64,000 nt of DNA. Origin: Acanthacorydalis orientalis (Eukaryota; Arthropoda; Insecta; Megaloptera; Corydalidae). Shown piece by piece: positions 22,644 to 35,761 of this stretch (positions within the stretch are counted from its first letter, which is position 1; each line of letters starts with the position of its first letter). The stretch spans positions 14,746,512-14,810,511 of the forward strand of contig CM068313.1 in NCBI GenBank assembly GCA_034766995.1. The letters are read 5' to 3'. The notes under the pieces are model-generated. The model was given only the letters and a program-made list of their open reading frames with translations, was not told the DNA's origin and ran no database searches. The position numbers and the translations under genes are program-made.

Positions 22644-24603
22644 TACAATTATTTTTTCAATACGTTTTTAAATATTTATATTTCATATATATTTAAATAC
22701 AAGTTTTTTTATTTATCATAAAAATTATTAAGAAAACATGAAACTTTCATTATATATTATTATTATTATTGCAATTTAAAAATCGAATAAAATTTTATAT
22801 TATAATTTTGAATAGTTGATAGAATTGAAATTAATGATTATTATAGATTGTATATAAAAATAATTTTACTTAAATCATATGTCTAATGACTTTAATAATT
22901 GTTGAAGTAAACACGCCTTCTTGCACAATGTGACATCCGCTTAAACAGCAACCTAACAAATGAATTTCTACAGTCAGTCGATACGAAACTAAAATTCACT
23001 TAAAATCTATTTGAAATGTGAAAAAAGGTAAGACGACAGGTCACCATTATAAACATTGGGTTATTGACCGTGTCGATCTAGAGAGATACGGCCAAACAAC
23101 AAACACCACTTCTGTTTCAATTTAATGCACGTAGAATGGTGTCATTTCTAAACAAATGTTATCCAAACTACTTTCGAACACCAACTCCGGAAATAAAAGA
23201 TCCAGGATGAATAGATAATTAAGTATCGTGTGGTTCTTTGACCTGGCGATTTGATGTTTTCGCACAGCTTTAGTATCGGTTCATCGTCCGAAAATGTTTC
23301 TTCACCTGGTATCGCTGCGGGCTGTTTGTGATGGAAAAAAAAATGTTTCCCCTCTAACTCTATTCTATTGGTCTAACATTACGCAGGTGAATGGACCGAT
23401 CAAATTATGATAATAAACATTTGGTCACCTTTTTCGAAAAAATGAAATCATAATCGCCTTTGTGAATAATTTTAGAAAATGAATTTAGTTTGTGTGTTTT
23501 TTTCATTGCGTGAACATATAAAATAATACTTTTTTTCACTATTATAGTTACATTTCCTGTATAAACTCTTTGTTGATTGAATGGATGCAGGTGCATGTTA
23601 TCATGCTGATGTTATCATATAAACTATTTAGATCACCAATAATAAATTAAATTATACATACCATATGTGTTTGTATTTATATTCTATTAATCAATAGTTT
23701 AAAATCACTTAATTTTTCTGAAAATCAAAAAACAAACTTTCAAAACACTGATTGGATTAGATATTGATTATTTTTCTTAATGGATCATTAAATAGCTTAT
23801 AAAATATACTTTTCAAATGCTAATCATTCAATAAACATTATTCTATATGTCTTTAGCCTCAAAAAAATAACATAGTCTATTTTAATCATTTATTGTGCCA
23901 GACAGGTTTTTTTTATCATTGATTTGTTTATAATTTATGTTGAAATTCAGTTTCATGTCTTGTATAATGATCATCCTGTAAAATGTTCAATAATTAAATA
24001 TTGATCATTTTGAAAACAACTTGTGCATATTTCGATGACAATGCTATATCATTCTCAGAAAAAAAATATTTTTATCCATTTTATTTGTGAAAGTGAATTT
24101 AGTCACAGTGCTGAAAACTATAATTATAAGTATGAATATCGATTCAACAATTCATGAAATTTACTCCACTTATCTATTCTCTAATAGTGACAATTTAGAA
24201 CTCACTGTGCGATTGCTCTTGAGAAAGGTTTCACAGCTCTTGAGAGAGATTTCGTTCTTATGATAAGATCATGTAATTGCTATAAGTTGTAAATACATGA
24301 ATTCAGAAGGAATTTCATTTGCAATAAGGCATCGTTTTCTTTTATGTATTGATTTGTTAATCTTTTATGTGTACACAGTTTCAAAATATACCTTCCTAAT
24401 GTACCTGCTCATAAGTTTACGAGTATTTATCTACTTTCGAATAGAAATATAATTTTTGAATCCTATTGGTCCTTTTGGGTTCCGAAATTTGAAATGTTAA
24501 TAAAATCATGAAAAAAATAAGGAAAAAATAGGATGGATTGCTATTCTAAATGTATATTTCAACTTAACTTTAATACTTTACTTAGCCTGTCCAAAATTTT
24601 TTA
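22644..24603. other. AT-rich gene-free stretch
   Basis: No gene, RNA or transposon recognised. A GTGAAAGTGAATTTAGTCAC region at about 24092 has a weak relative at 43305. Confidence 0.5.
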
Positions 24604-25743
24604 GATCAGTGTAAAATTTCATAAACGATTCAATAGGTTGTTAAGAGTGCTCGTGATTGAAATGTATTCACGTTTATATCGTTTGAAAGGTGACAGTTGT
24701 AGCTGTCATTTGAGCATCAGACGCATTTATTTCGGATCGATTTGTGTGTAAGAAAAAATTTTGAAAATGGACAATGACAAGATACATTTCGGCACGTTAT
24801 GTTATGCGAGTTTTGGAAATAAGTAACCGTTGGCGCAGCAACGAAAAATCTTTGGGAGGTTTATTTGGACCATGCACCATCACTTTCAACTGTGAAGAAA
24901 TGGTTTGCAAAATTTCGACTTGGTGATTTTAACCTCGAAGGTCAACCCCTCTGGACGGCCTACTGAGATCGACGATAATGTTATGCGCGTTTTAGTTGAC
25001 AACTCGCGAATTTCGGCGGAAGGGGTTGCTGAGACACTTAACGTTGACATATCGACTGCATTTCGGCATTTAAAGAAGCTGGCGTTTACGATGAAGCTCG
25101 ATACGTGGGTACCGCACTCGTTGTCTGAAAAAATGGATCCTGTACACGTCCTGTATAACGTCAGATGCAGACGAACGTGGAAAGAAGCGAATGAAGGGGC
25201 AAAACCAATCACCAAAGCTGACTGGCATTCAATGAAGGTGTTGCTGTGTGTTTGGTGGGGTTGGAAAGGTGTTGTTTATTTTGAACTACTCCCACGTGGC
25301 GGAACGATTACTAAGGAAAAATACTGTCAACAACTAACCAAACTGAACGCAGCAATTAAAGAAAAGCGTCCGATTTTGGTCAATCCCAAGGAAGTCAAGC
25401 AAAACCGACTGAAAAAAATGAAACAGTTGAAATGGGAAATCATATCGCATCCACCGCATTCTCCGGACATTGAACTTTCGGATTATCATTTGTTCCGGTC
25501 GTTGCAGAACAGTTTAAACGGTAAAAAAATTGACATCGTGAAGACAGTCAAAAAACACCTCACCGCCTTTTTTCCCCCGAAAAAACGCTCAGCTTTTACG
25601 AACAACGAATTCAACATCTGCCTGAGCGTTGGAAAATAATTGCAGGAAACTATGGTCAATACATAATTGATTAATAAAAGCGTTTTGGGCGAAAAATAAT
25701 CGCCTGTGTTTCAATTTCAAATCGGATACGAACTTTTGCACTG

Positions 25744-25747
<4 letters not shown>
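24604..25747 (+). mobile_element. Mariner element, internally deleted, both ends visible
   Basis: The left end reads GATCAGTGTAAAATTTCATA and the right end, inverted, GAATCAGTGCAAAAGTTCGT. They agree over most of about 26 bp with a 1-nt indel at the tip. TA borders each end (24602-24603 and 25748-25749). The total of 1,144 bp is shorter than the usual ~1.3 kb and fits the internal deletions seen in the transposase. The right TA passes directly into a TA microsatellite. Confidence 0.88.
24767..25674 (+). pseudogene. Mariner transposase pseudogene
   Basis: The frame starts at ATG 24767 and has an early stop. KKWFAKFRLGDFNLEGQP is followed by a frameshift at about 24950 into SGRPTEIDDNVMRVLVDN. 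The helix-turn-helix region runs to WVPHSLSEKMDP. The segment with the first catalytic Asp is deleted. KVLLCVWWGWKGVVYFELLP follows, then a second deletion removes the second Asp. HPPHSPDIELSDYHLFRSLQ keeps the third. A frameshift near 25590 leads to the true C-terminus LPERWKIIAGNYGQYIID and stop at 25674. It cannot be active. Confidence 0.93.

Positions 25748-25801
<54 letters not shown>
25748..25801. repeat. (TA)n microsatellite abutting the mariner end
   Basis: About 54 bp of TA begin at the target-site TA of the mariner at 24604-25747. Confidence 0.93.
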
Positions 25802-25804
<3 letters not shown>

Positions 25805-28601
25805 TCGTGATTTTTAGAAAAATGAGATTGAAATAGAAAAATGTATATTTTATAATTTTCTAAAAATGTTTGAACAGTGTCCTTACTCGAATCATTTTGG
25901 AATATGTTCACAAACAGTACACTTCTTCAGAAAAGCACTTTTTGCAGTACGAAAAGTCAGTCAGATCTGAAGTGACAAACAAAAAGTATCATCTTTATCA
26001 AATTATTAATTTGATGCTCTCGCACGATGTTCTTTTTGTAATAATGTATTTCCATACACAAGAGGTAATCGTGTTCGTATAGTCGTTTATTGTGTAAGTT
26101 TATGCGTTACGTGCTAGTAAGACCGGGTAGCCGAAATGAGATAACGTGTACGAGGTGTTTGTTGATCCCTGGATGTTGTTGACTCTGATGGTTTTGTAGG
26201 TACGGGTCTGCGGGGAATATCGGCCGATGGGCGTGTATCATTGTAGACAGATATACAGTGTATGTAGTAGTCGAGCTGAGTCGTAGAAGACGCAACAACA
26301 ATAAAAAAAAAACGTACTGAAGAGTTCTTGTTGTGATGAATTTTTGTTTATGTTTTGAAAAAACTGGTTCTTGAAATAGGTACTTTTTTGTTACATTTTG
26401 TTATTGTCGATTGACTTTACGTAGGTGTTGTTGTTCTTGGCTAATCGGCGTGACATTATTTTCACCCTTAACATAGGTTTCTATTTCGATCCTTTTTTCT
26501 CTATAATTATGTTTATATAATATCTACAATGGTAAATATGATTTTATAACCAAAAGAAATATTATGAACGATATAAGATACAATTTCCATTCTGGAAAAA
26601 TCTAATTTATAAACTAAAACCTGTTAATATAACTAAGAACTGTAAAATAAAAAAAAATCCGAATAATTTGTAAATTACTTATATTAAAGGCATATTCATT
26701 AAATAAAAAAAACTATTTAAGTTTCTTACATTATATATAATAGATTTAAAAAATATCATTACTTATGTGAATATATTTATTTAAAGTACAAATAGTTTAA
26801 TTTTACAATAGTTTAATAACAATATAAATATTGTTTCTGAAATAAGTGAGCAAACACAAATGGTTTCTGAAATGTAATACAAATTTTGGAAAAAATACAA
26901 ATCTTTTGTTCATTGTCTGCGATTCAGTTCGTTTATTTTTTTGTTGATTGAGTAATCATTTGACAGCTTGTTGAAAAAAATATATGTTCTACATATCCTT
27001 ACTTATAAAAGTAAAATATGAGTAAATCAAAATAATTCAGTAATTTCAGTGGCAAAGAGAGGAATTAAAATATATATATTAGAAAAAATAAATGAAAATA
27101 CGATAAATACAGACATAAAGAAGAAGCATAGATATAATGAAGAGAATAGAGAATTTGAATTGAAACTGTGTGGGGCATATTGCAGAAAAGAAGCACGAGA
27201 GATAAACATCAGACCTTTTTAAAACAAGAAAAATAGAAAAGATATTTTTCTATGTTGATTTGTTTTATAAAAATGTAGAAAAACAAGAATACCTTCAACG
27301 AAATCAATGAACATATGGAAAAAAATAGAAGAGCAGAAAGAGATAAGTATATAGAAAGATCAAGAAATGATTTGGAAATGTCTGGAAAAGGGACATAATT
27401 CTTAATGGCAATTTTAATTTATGACGCTGAAGTTGTTTATTCTTCTGTTGTTTTCATTCCTTTCTTCATTATTCGTGCCTGATTTTTTAAATATTTCATT
27501 TTCTATTCTTTTCTTCTTCCTCTGTTTATACTGACATTCTATTCTTTTGCACTTGACCTAGAATTTTTACAAAAACTTCTCATCCCGTTTGAAGAAATTT
27601 CAAAGAATAATTCTACAACGCTTTAAGTAATTTATTTCGGTTTTAGTTATAATTCAGAACTTTATTATTTTTCTTTTTATTTTAGTCGCGTTCTTTGTAT
27701 GTGTGAACAATATATCGTACTGTGATGTGTAAACTTTTAATTGTTAGTCAATTAGGCTCATTAATTATTTTTCATTAATTGATATAAACAATATTAATTT
27801 ATTTAACAATTAATTATTTTTTTGAAGCGTTTCACTTACACTTCAAGCAGTTTAAAACGAATATTTTTGAAAAGTTGACAAAAAATCATAAAATACTTCA
27901 AAATGTAGTTAATCGATAATAAAATATGTAATTAATAATTAAAAAAAAATGTACTTACTTTCATAATTTGGGTTTTTATAAAGTACTCATACTTTACTGC
28001 TAAACTTTCAAGAAATAATAAACATTTTATACCAACAATTTAAGGTAATAAATAATTATTTCAGCTGTAACATTTTTCAAGATATATTCTACCTTATTTC
28101 TTTCATATACGTTATATAAGCATGTTTATTATTAATTTCAGGTTGTCGCTTACTTTGCAAAATACTAAATTAAAATTAAAGTCAATCGTGCAATATTTTG
28201 GTACCAAATGTACATATACATACATACAAATATATATATATATATATATATATATCTGTTTATGCATATTTGAATATTTAATTCAGCCATAATATTGGCG
28301 TGGTTCATGTTTTGTAAGTAATAATTTATGGTACTACTTCATTAGTCACTATAATATTTACTTAGCGCAATAAATAGTTGTACTGCCCCTTTTCTCGTAA
28401 ATGAAGACAGAATATATTACGTTTATACGAATAAGTGAGGTTATATATAATGCGTTTTTAACAGTGTGGTCATAAAAGATATATTACTACAATACCCTTA
28501 ATTATCAACGATGGGGGTCAAAATGTCAGCACACATCCTAATCTCAGCGCGGTTACAATATTATTAATTATATATTTAACATTTATTATACTGATTGTTA
28601 A
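25802..28601. other. AT-rich gene-free stretch with a GC-richer patch
   Basis: No gene recognised. A patch at 26100-26300 is richer in CpG (ACGGGTCTGCGGGG, ATCGGCCGATGGGCG). A minus-strand open frame of 64 codons there has no family signature. A short (TA)n lies at 28230-28255 in the same interval. Confidence 0.45.
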
Positions 28602-28660
28602 GGTGGCGTGGTAACGTGTCGGTCTTGTGATAAGTGGGTCGAAAGTTCAGTTCTCGGTTT
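28602..28660 (+). repeat. tRNA-like sequence, probable SINE head relic
   Basis: GGTGGCGTGGTAACGTGTCG followed by GTCTTGTGATAAGTGGGTCG and AAAGTTCAGTTCTCGG has the layout of a tRNA-derived SINE 5' end. A degenerate A box is followed after normal spacing by an anticodon-arm-like segment and a degenerate B box (AGTTCAGTTC for GGTTCGANTCC). Stems do not close, so it is not a functional tRNA. No second copy or tail was found. Confidence 0.4.
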
Positions 28661-29199
28661 ACAGATCATCTTCGTATCGATGGATTTAACATCAATCATG
28701 TTAGACGAATCTGTTTTCAAATTATTAATTATCGAAACTGAACTGTATATTTTTGTATGACTGTCGTTGATGATCTTTAATCAAATTGTTTACAATTAAA
28801 ATATTGATTTATTCATTTCTCGTTTTATTTAATTTTTTTTTATATATTTTTCAAATAGGAAAGTCAGTCCGAAAGTATCTGCCAATCAGACTGTGTATCC
28901 ATGAATCGTCAAGTATCTACAATATATTTTTAGAAACGAATACAGCGATTAATAAAATAATATCAAATTCTATCAAAATGAAATGAATCTAAAACAAAAT
29001 TGGAAAAAAACGAAACATCACGCTGTATTAAAATAAATAAAATGTGTATAAAATAAAATAATGTTTCTCTAGGTAAGGTTATAAACGATAAAAACAGTAG
29101 TAATTATCATTAAGAATCGCATAAAAAAACTTTCATTTTAAGCAAATAGTAAACAAGACACGAGCTCATTGTTCAATAAAACATGTATAAAATACATAC

Positions 29200-29204
<5 letters not shown>

Positions 29205-29272
<68 letters not shown>
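29205..29272. repeat. (TA)n microsatellite
   Basis: TATG units pass into about 55 bp of TA. Confidence 0.92.
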
Positions 29273-29274
<2 letters not shown>

Positions 29275-29466
29275 GTACATAGTTGAAGAAAACTGGCTAC
29301 CCTAACACACAAAACACATTACATGATCCGCTATAACCAACACCTTCTTCTTTGGCCTACTGTTAACATCAATGTTGGGTTGATACAGCTTCAAGCAACC
29401 TTGAACTCGTGGGCCGCGAGTCACTGACACTCGGTCAGAACTTAGTGCTAGCCTCTTCTTACACAC

Positions 29467-29469
<3 letters not shown>

Positions 29470-29522
<53 letters not shown>
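29470..29522. repeat. (TA)n microsatellite
   Basis: About 53 bp of TA next to ACACACACA. Confidence 0.92.
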
Positions 29523-29524
<2 letters not shown>

Positions 29525-30339
29525 AAATATATAAACATGTATATATATATACACACACAACTATAAAAGATCGTCCTGGTGCAACTATCTTGTACAACCA
29601 TTATGTTTCTTGATATGGATATTGTGGTCATCTAGATTCATGGGGTGTTTTTATAAGTAGTCGGAATAACTATACGCTTGCATGAATTATGTTTTTTTAA
29701 TAGTTTGATACTTGTAAATATTAACACATGTAGGTTATAGATATTTTTTCTAAAAGTACGAGAAATGTAACAATTATCGTTTATAAATATTGATAATGGA
29801 AATTTAATTGCATTCTTTTTACAATCAAGAATTGTAAAAACAATTTATTACAATAAAATGAACTATATTTTAATTTAAAACACATACTTTTCCAGTTTTT
29901 AATTTTTAAGAAAAGGAGTAATTGATATGATAATTTTAATATATAAAAATATGGAACTATAGTATTTTTTAACATAAAAATGTGTGTATGATATAGTTAA
30001 GTTATTAATACTTACTTTTTTTTAGTAATAAATTCATATTTGAAACGTTAATATTAAATAGCTGATGTTTGATATTTCTGGTATCAAAATATAACAAATA
30101 TTTACACATTTTAACATAAAAATTATTGTAATCTTTAAAGTTTTAGTTCTTGTTTATGTTTTATTCTTCATCTCTTTTATATTGACTCGGAAAAAATCAA
30201 ATATTTATAGTGTACTAGTCTGCGGATGAAGTATTAGCATTTCTTTAAAATTAAAAATTCTTAGACAGAAAATTTTTAATTTTCTTGATTTCTCACTGCA
30301 TGTGTGTTCACTAAGAAACATTCTTAATATACTAGATGG

Positions 30340-30426
30340 CTGTGCCCCTCAATCGTTACGCTCGCCAAACTCGGAGGGCTCTGCCCCAGCTTGCTTCACT
30401 CGTATCGCATGTATTCACTCAATATC

Positions 30427-30428
<2 letters not shown>
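30340..30428. repeat. GC-richer dispersed repeat next to (TA)n, copy B
   Basis: This is a diverged copy of the block at 2461: GCCCCTCAATCGTTACGC, GGAGGGCTCTGCCCC, CACTCGTATCGCATGTATT and CTCAATATCA, then directly a TA array (30429-30470). Order and distance of the words are the same in both copies. Confidence 0.5.

Positions 30429-30470
<42 letters not shown>
30429..30470. repeat. (TA)n microsatellite
   Basis: About 40 bp of TA, fused to the GC-rich repeat on its left. Confidence 0.92.
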
Positions 30471-30471
<1 letters not shown>

Positions 30472-30629
30472 GTTAGTATATCTATATAATCACTCAAATA
30501 GTTAGATTGCACCGTTTGTTTTATACAGTTGCACATTTCATTACTGTTTCCTCTATACGTTTTTTATTCAATTTTTGGTCAATTTTTTGTACAAAATTTT
30601 GTCCATTGTTTAAATTTTATGGAACCATT

Positions 30630-30646
30630 ATATATATATATATATA

Positions 30647-30679
<33 letters not shown>

Positions 30680-30681
30680 TT
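30630..30681. repeat. Compound (TA)n(GA)n microsatellite
   Basis: TA with one AATAT break, then GAGAGAGAGA. Confidence 0.9.
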
Positions 30682-30927
30682 GATAGATTAATATTTTTTA
30701 AAAAAAATTTCAAAAGAATCCTATTATGCAATGAGATATGCAATACATTTATAAAGCCTTATTTAACAAAATTCATAAATAAGCGTCTCTTGTTGATTTA
30801 AAAAAAGTATAAGTATATCTTACAGAAATGTATTTTGGAAAATATTAGACGAAGATGAAATTAAATAATTTTTCCTAAATGGGCAAAATTTTGCATGAGA
30901 ATAGATTTACTAGGGGATGAAGACATC

Positions 30928-30930
<3 letters not shown>

Positions 30931-30976
<46 letters not shown>
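30931..30976. repeat. (TA)n microsatellite
   Basis: About 46 bp of TA. Confidence 0.92.
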
Positions 30977-30979
<3 letters not shown>

Positions 30980-32365
30980 CTAAACCAAATTAGGAATACA
31001 GAGAAAATCGATATAGTTTTGTAATTTATAAAGACAAGAAAACAATATCAAACATAATATATTATAAAGAAAAAATATACTTAAAACCCATAGAATGACA
31101 CGAAAATTACATCAACTGATAACTGGAAACATCTTTTAATATTTAAAGAAAAAAAATTTGAATGCGGCAATTCTTCCTATGTAATTTCAAAAAAGAAACA
31201 AATGTAATTCTGAACAATATTTGTGATTTACATGTAGTGCATCGACTTATTTAAAATTGAAATTGAGCAAAATATCTGAGCTTGATTAAAATGTTTTAGT
31301 ATTTCCTTCTTTCCCGAGCATTTCTCTACCAGACTTACATCTATTCTGTTCCTTCTAAAATGTCATTGACGGAAAAATCCATCTATTCAAATGCAATTAC
31401 ATTAACGGTACAGATATTTATAGACTCAGTAACAATAAAAAAATATTAAAAATTTTTAACCTTTTAGAACAGAACATTTTATTTGTTTATCGAGGAGTGA
31501 CAAAAATATTTCTGAAATTTCACGAGATTAATGAGCTCTGTAATTATAATCAGGTTTTTTAATTGAATGTTGAATACCAATTTCGTGAATAAATTCCATT
31601 TAAAATAAAATTTATATTTTTATAATTTTATACAGAACCATTAAAAAACGTTGTCTATACATAAAACCATCGAAAAATCGATTTTTATACAAGTGTGCGA
31701 TTATTCATAAAAATAAACATTATGTTTAGACTTCAACTTATTATTAATTCTCAGATATATGAAAAGAAGACATCGTCGATATTTAAAAAAAAAATAATAT
31801 AATAATATATTCGTAATCGTCGTATCAACCGATGGTAAATATATATTAAAAAAAATATTTCAATCACAAGCAAAAAGTCTGTAAATTATTAAATATCATT
31901 CATATCCTACATAGATATGTACTTATGACTTTTATTTTCTGTACTCTGTATCGAAATCGAAATGCCTATAGCTCGTGCCCCGAGCAAAAAGAATCGCAGT
32001 AGAAGTTAGAACATGACACGAACGCTACACGAGAAAGATAACCATTCGAGTTTCTAATTTTTTTGGTATATTTCTATCCTCATCGTCGATCTGTGCTTTG
32101 ATTGCTTTGTTCACATTTATCGTGTCTTGAAAACTAAAGCCAATTGTGCCCCTGCATTACACAGTGTCGATCTAATGCTTTTAGTATTCTAAACTGGACA
32201 CTCTGCACCACATATATTTGCTTTCTCTTTGACTTTTGTTCTACGTGTATTCGTGGCTGTGTTTTAATTATTTTATTTACATGTTCTCTTTGTCTTGTGT
32301 GCAGATGATTTTTATATCATATTTTTTTACAAATTCGTACATGCACTCACTATTTAACTGCATGC

Positions 32366-32429
<64 letters not shown>

Positions 32430-33579
32430 ATAATTTCTAATTTTATAATTAATATTTTCAATTAATAATAAATTATATCACATCGTTGTAAATCTTTCAA
32501 CAATGACAATAATTTTTTTATGTCTTAATAAGTGTATATACTTGTTTCCTTAGAATATATCTTTTTCAGAAGTTTAAGATATTAAAGGTACTATATTGCT
32601 TTATCCTTTGACAATCTAGTATCTATTCTAAGAAAATAACTCTCCACTGACCTCATTTTCAGTTTATTCAATAGCTAATCCTCATGTTCACGTCTCATTA
32701 TAATATATTGGACTCTACGGCGATTTCTATTTATAATTTGTGCAAATTATACATAACTGTCCTCATTTCTATAGTGAGTAGTTGCAAGTTGACATTCTAA
32801 TATGGTTCTTTATTTCTAATATCGTTATAAAAGTTCTAATATGATATAGATTTTTTTTATTTTCATTTATACACTTTCGAAATAAGTTGACTTTTGTATG
32901 AAGTTATAAACTGTTTTATAAAGTTAATTATATTCATTAAATTAGTAATATTAACGATGGATAGTTTTGTGTTTTGAACTATTTCAATATATAAAAGTAT
33001 CCCAATTAAATAACGCTCTTTTATTACATAAAGAAAAGGAAATCAAATTGTTATAGTTTAGAAAACTGTATATTTTGTAGTGGTATCTAAATATCGCAAT
33101 GTTTTTTTGGGGGGCAATCGGGTTATAAATGTATTATTAAAAGTTTATTCTTCGGCATTAACTAGAAAAGAGAAAGTATACAAAGAAAGCAGTTAAGTAA
33201 GGAGTTTCCAGCCATAGGTAGATTAATATCAAACTATAAAGTATCAGTCATCAGGGTAAATTATTCTAAACTGAATACGAGGTTATTTGTATTTGTTGTA
33301 AAAATAAATTAGTAAAAATCAAAGTTAGAATAAAAATAAGTTTCCTAATATGAATCGACATCTGTAAATTTTCTTGGCCATTTAGAAATAAACTCAATAA
33401 TCATACAAAATCCGATCTCAATTGACAATTTTCACAACGAAACGCTTCTTATTGACAAAATAATTCGCAATTGTTTTGAATTTGTAACAAGAAGCCGAAA
33501 ATTTCAAAGTCAGATAATAGTTGTAACATCTTCATATGTTATATGGAGAACAATAAAGTGTATTGTGGCTTTCAAAACA
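30977..33579. other. AT-rich gene-free stretch
   Basis: No gene recognised. A (TA)n array sits at 32373-32430 with TATG interruptions at its right end. Confidence 0.5.
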
Positions 33580-33880
33580 CGTTTGTAACCGGTGTCTGTT
33601 AGTACACGTGAAATCTGCGGGGCGAGACGTACAAAATCTGTTCGTGCTACCTGTGTTACGTTCACTTTAGTGATCGTACACCTGCGTGTTATTTATCTCA
33701 CTCGTCCTTATACGTTCTGTGCAGTCCCACCCGTATATTTTCCTATGTAGGTATGTGTATATGTTATACATCACAACCTGCACAGTGAAAAAAGGAAGAC
33801 GTCTCTGAGCACGACTGCGAGCAACGTCGCTCTAGCGGACCGGCCGCTCAGAATTGTATGGAAAAAGGGAGATGCATGCG
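33580..33880. other. GC-richer, CpG-containing patch of unknown function
   Basis: It stands out from its AT-rich surroundings (GGGGCGAGACG, GCGAGCAACGTCGC, GCGGACCGGCCGCTC). It could be a promoter or first exon. Open frames here on both strands are short and have no family signature. Confidence 0.35.
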
Positions 33881-34179
33881 CTAAACAAGATATCTGGGTT
33901 TTTGAAATTTTTCGTAAATAAGGATAAACACGATACAAATCGGAATAGAAGAAGAGCAAATACAAACATCAAAAAAGGATTAATAACAAAGGAAGACTCT
34001 GAAGGAACACTAAAAGAAAATAAAACTATAGAATAAGAACGAAGATAACTATATAAATAAAACAAGCATAAAAACTGCACAGTGAAACCGCAATCATTTG
34101 AATGCATTAAATAGAACCTAATGTTTATTGTTTCTCATTCTGGACGCATAATGATTAATACATACTAATTATAACCCTC

Positions 34180-34320
34180 TCTGCCCCTCAATGGCACGTT
34201 ATAGTTCCATGGGGTTCAGGCAAATTTGAATTAGGGGGCCCCATGTACTACAGTAATGAGTTTATAAAAAAATGGTTTGAGCCCCCCCCCTGTTGGCGGG
34301 GCTCTCAGGAAATTGTCCTT
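34180..34320. repeat. GC-rich hairpin-forming block
   Basis: CTCTGCCCCTCAATGG and CCATGGGG are followed by GGGGGCCCCATG, an inverted pair. Next, GAGCCCC at 34279 pairs with GGGGCTC at about 34298. The first words resemble the GC-rich repeats at 2461 and 30340, and a TA array (34352-34375) follows shortly. It is perhaps a third, more diverged member. Confidence 0.35.
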
Positions 34321-34837
34321 TTTCATATAGGATAACGCGCCACTGCTTCTACTATATATATATATATATATATATACACATTATATTTTAAATCATGCAT
34401 ACATTTGTGTGAATTGTTGTTTTTAACATAATTTGTTTTAAAGCGAGGTAAAAATTTAATATTATTTTCCAAACAGCTCATTTTTCCTGGACCTAAGAGC
34501 ACTACGGTACAAAAAATTAAAATGTATACTTTTCTGTATCTTGTGTTGGATACATTTTAAAAAACTATATTGTACTGAAAAGTCGCTGTAATCTACAGAA
34601 ACATTTAAGAAAACAATTTATCTGTCAAATTATTCTGTCATCAATTTGTCCAATCCATAATCAGAAATTAACACAGCAACAAGAAAAAATCACTTCTTAC
34701 GCTCGGTTTATGGTTCTATATTTATACTTTATCATCATCATCATCATTATCCATTCATCATCTCATTCGTAACGTAATCTTTTCTAATATACCATGAATA
34801 ATGGAAAGTTTTGATATTTAAACATCCCGCTTTTCAG

Positions 34838-35088
34838 ACGGCTTCTTCAGGCCGCAGTTGCGACCGTTGACAATTGTAGACTCCTCCACTGACGAATCAA
34901 GGTTTCGTAACTCAATCCTAAGTATCCAATTTATAAAACTACTTCTCAGAAAACTTCCGACATGCTTTAGCAAGTACCCTTTCTATTGTTTGTTTACTGT
35001 GTCTATTTTCTACGGGGTTATAATCATAACCTTCGGTAGAATTATACTCGTATCTAACCATCGCATACATCAGCAGGATTATATGTAA
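34838..35088 (+). CDS. Candidate 3'-terminal exon with one membrane segment, unrecognised
   Basis: A good acceptor (ATCCCGCTTTTCAG) ends at 34837. The open frame then reads GFFRPQLRPLTIVDSSTDES and continues to a stop at 35086-35088 (83 codons). The middle is basic (KLLLRKLPTCFSKY). The stretch FYCLFTVSIFYGVIIITFGR is long and hydrophobic enough to be one transmembrane helix, followed by a short tail. Base composition is more coding-like than the flanks. I recognise no family, and no partner exon is visible. Confidence 0.35.
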
Positions 35089-35583
35089 AGTAAAATTTAT
35101 CGCTAGAAGAATAATGTAAATTACTATTTATTATTTTATTTCAGAGAAATAAACAAATTTTTCGTAATTATCAATATTTTTATATAAAAATCTACTTTTG
35201 TCTTCATCGCTAACAATATTTATTACTAAACAAATATTTTACTGCAATCGAAAAAAAACTTAACATTTTTATGAACTACTTTTCAAAAATCGTTTATATT
35301 TATTCCAATTTCATGTAAATACATTTATAAATATTACAAATTATACAAGATAACAATTACCAAGAATTTGTTAGATTAACACTTACATATAAACTATTTA
35401 ACATTTATCTTTAAACAAAAATAAGATAAATTCTGAGAATTAAAATATTTGTTGTGACAAAAATGATTATTAAAATTTTAATAATGTAACGTGCAGTATT
35501 TTCATAGATAAAATCATTGCATCTATGTTAAACATTTCTTGTCGAAAATAATAATTTCAAACTGTTGGGAATATACTCTATAT

Positions 35584-35761
35584 GAGCGTTTCTCAAACTA
35601 TATTCCGCGGAAAGTAAATATGTGTTCCGTGAAAAATTGTCAAAATGAATATGAGCCTGGAACACATCACCTCACCTTGCCCCACAAAATAACCAAGGTA
35701 TCTCTTTAAAATTTCGAGATTTCTGAAGTGTTCCTTCGTAGAAAAAGTTTGGGAAACGCCG
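35584..35761. mobile_element. 178 bp hAT-like MITE
   Basis: The left end is GAGCGTTTCTCAAAC and the right end, inverted, is CGGCGTTTCCCAAAC, typical of hAT termini (C-A-G-x-G-x-x-T-C-T-C-A-A-A-C type). The flanks carry an imperfect 8 bp duplication (CTCTATAT at 35576-35583, CTCTAGAG at 35762-35769), the length hAT transposases make. The inside has no coding capacity. Confidence 0.72.

Larger units (their letters stand above)
28661..30339. other. AT-rich gene-free stretch with two TA arrays
   Basis: Arrays at 29205-29272 and 29470-29522. GC-richer unique DNA at 29380-29450 (GTGGGCCGCGAGTCACTGAC) separates them. No gene recognised. Confidence 0.5.

Noticed and set aside
24886..25215. Minus-strand 109-codon frame
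   Set aside because: It is antisense to the mariner transposase at 24767-25674 and has no family signature.
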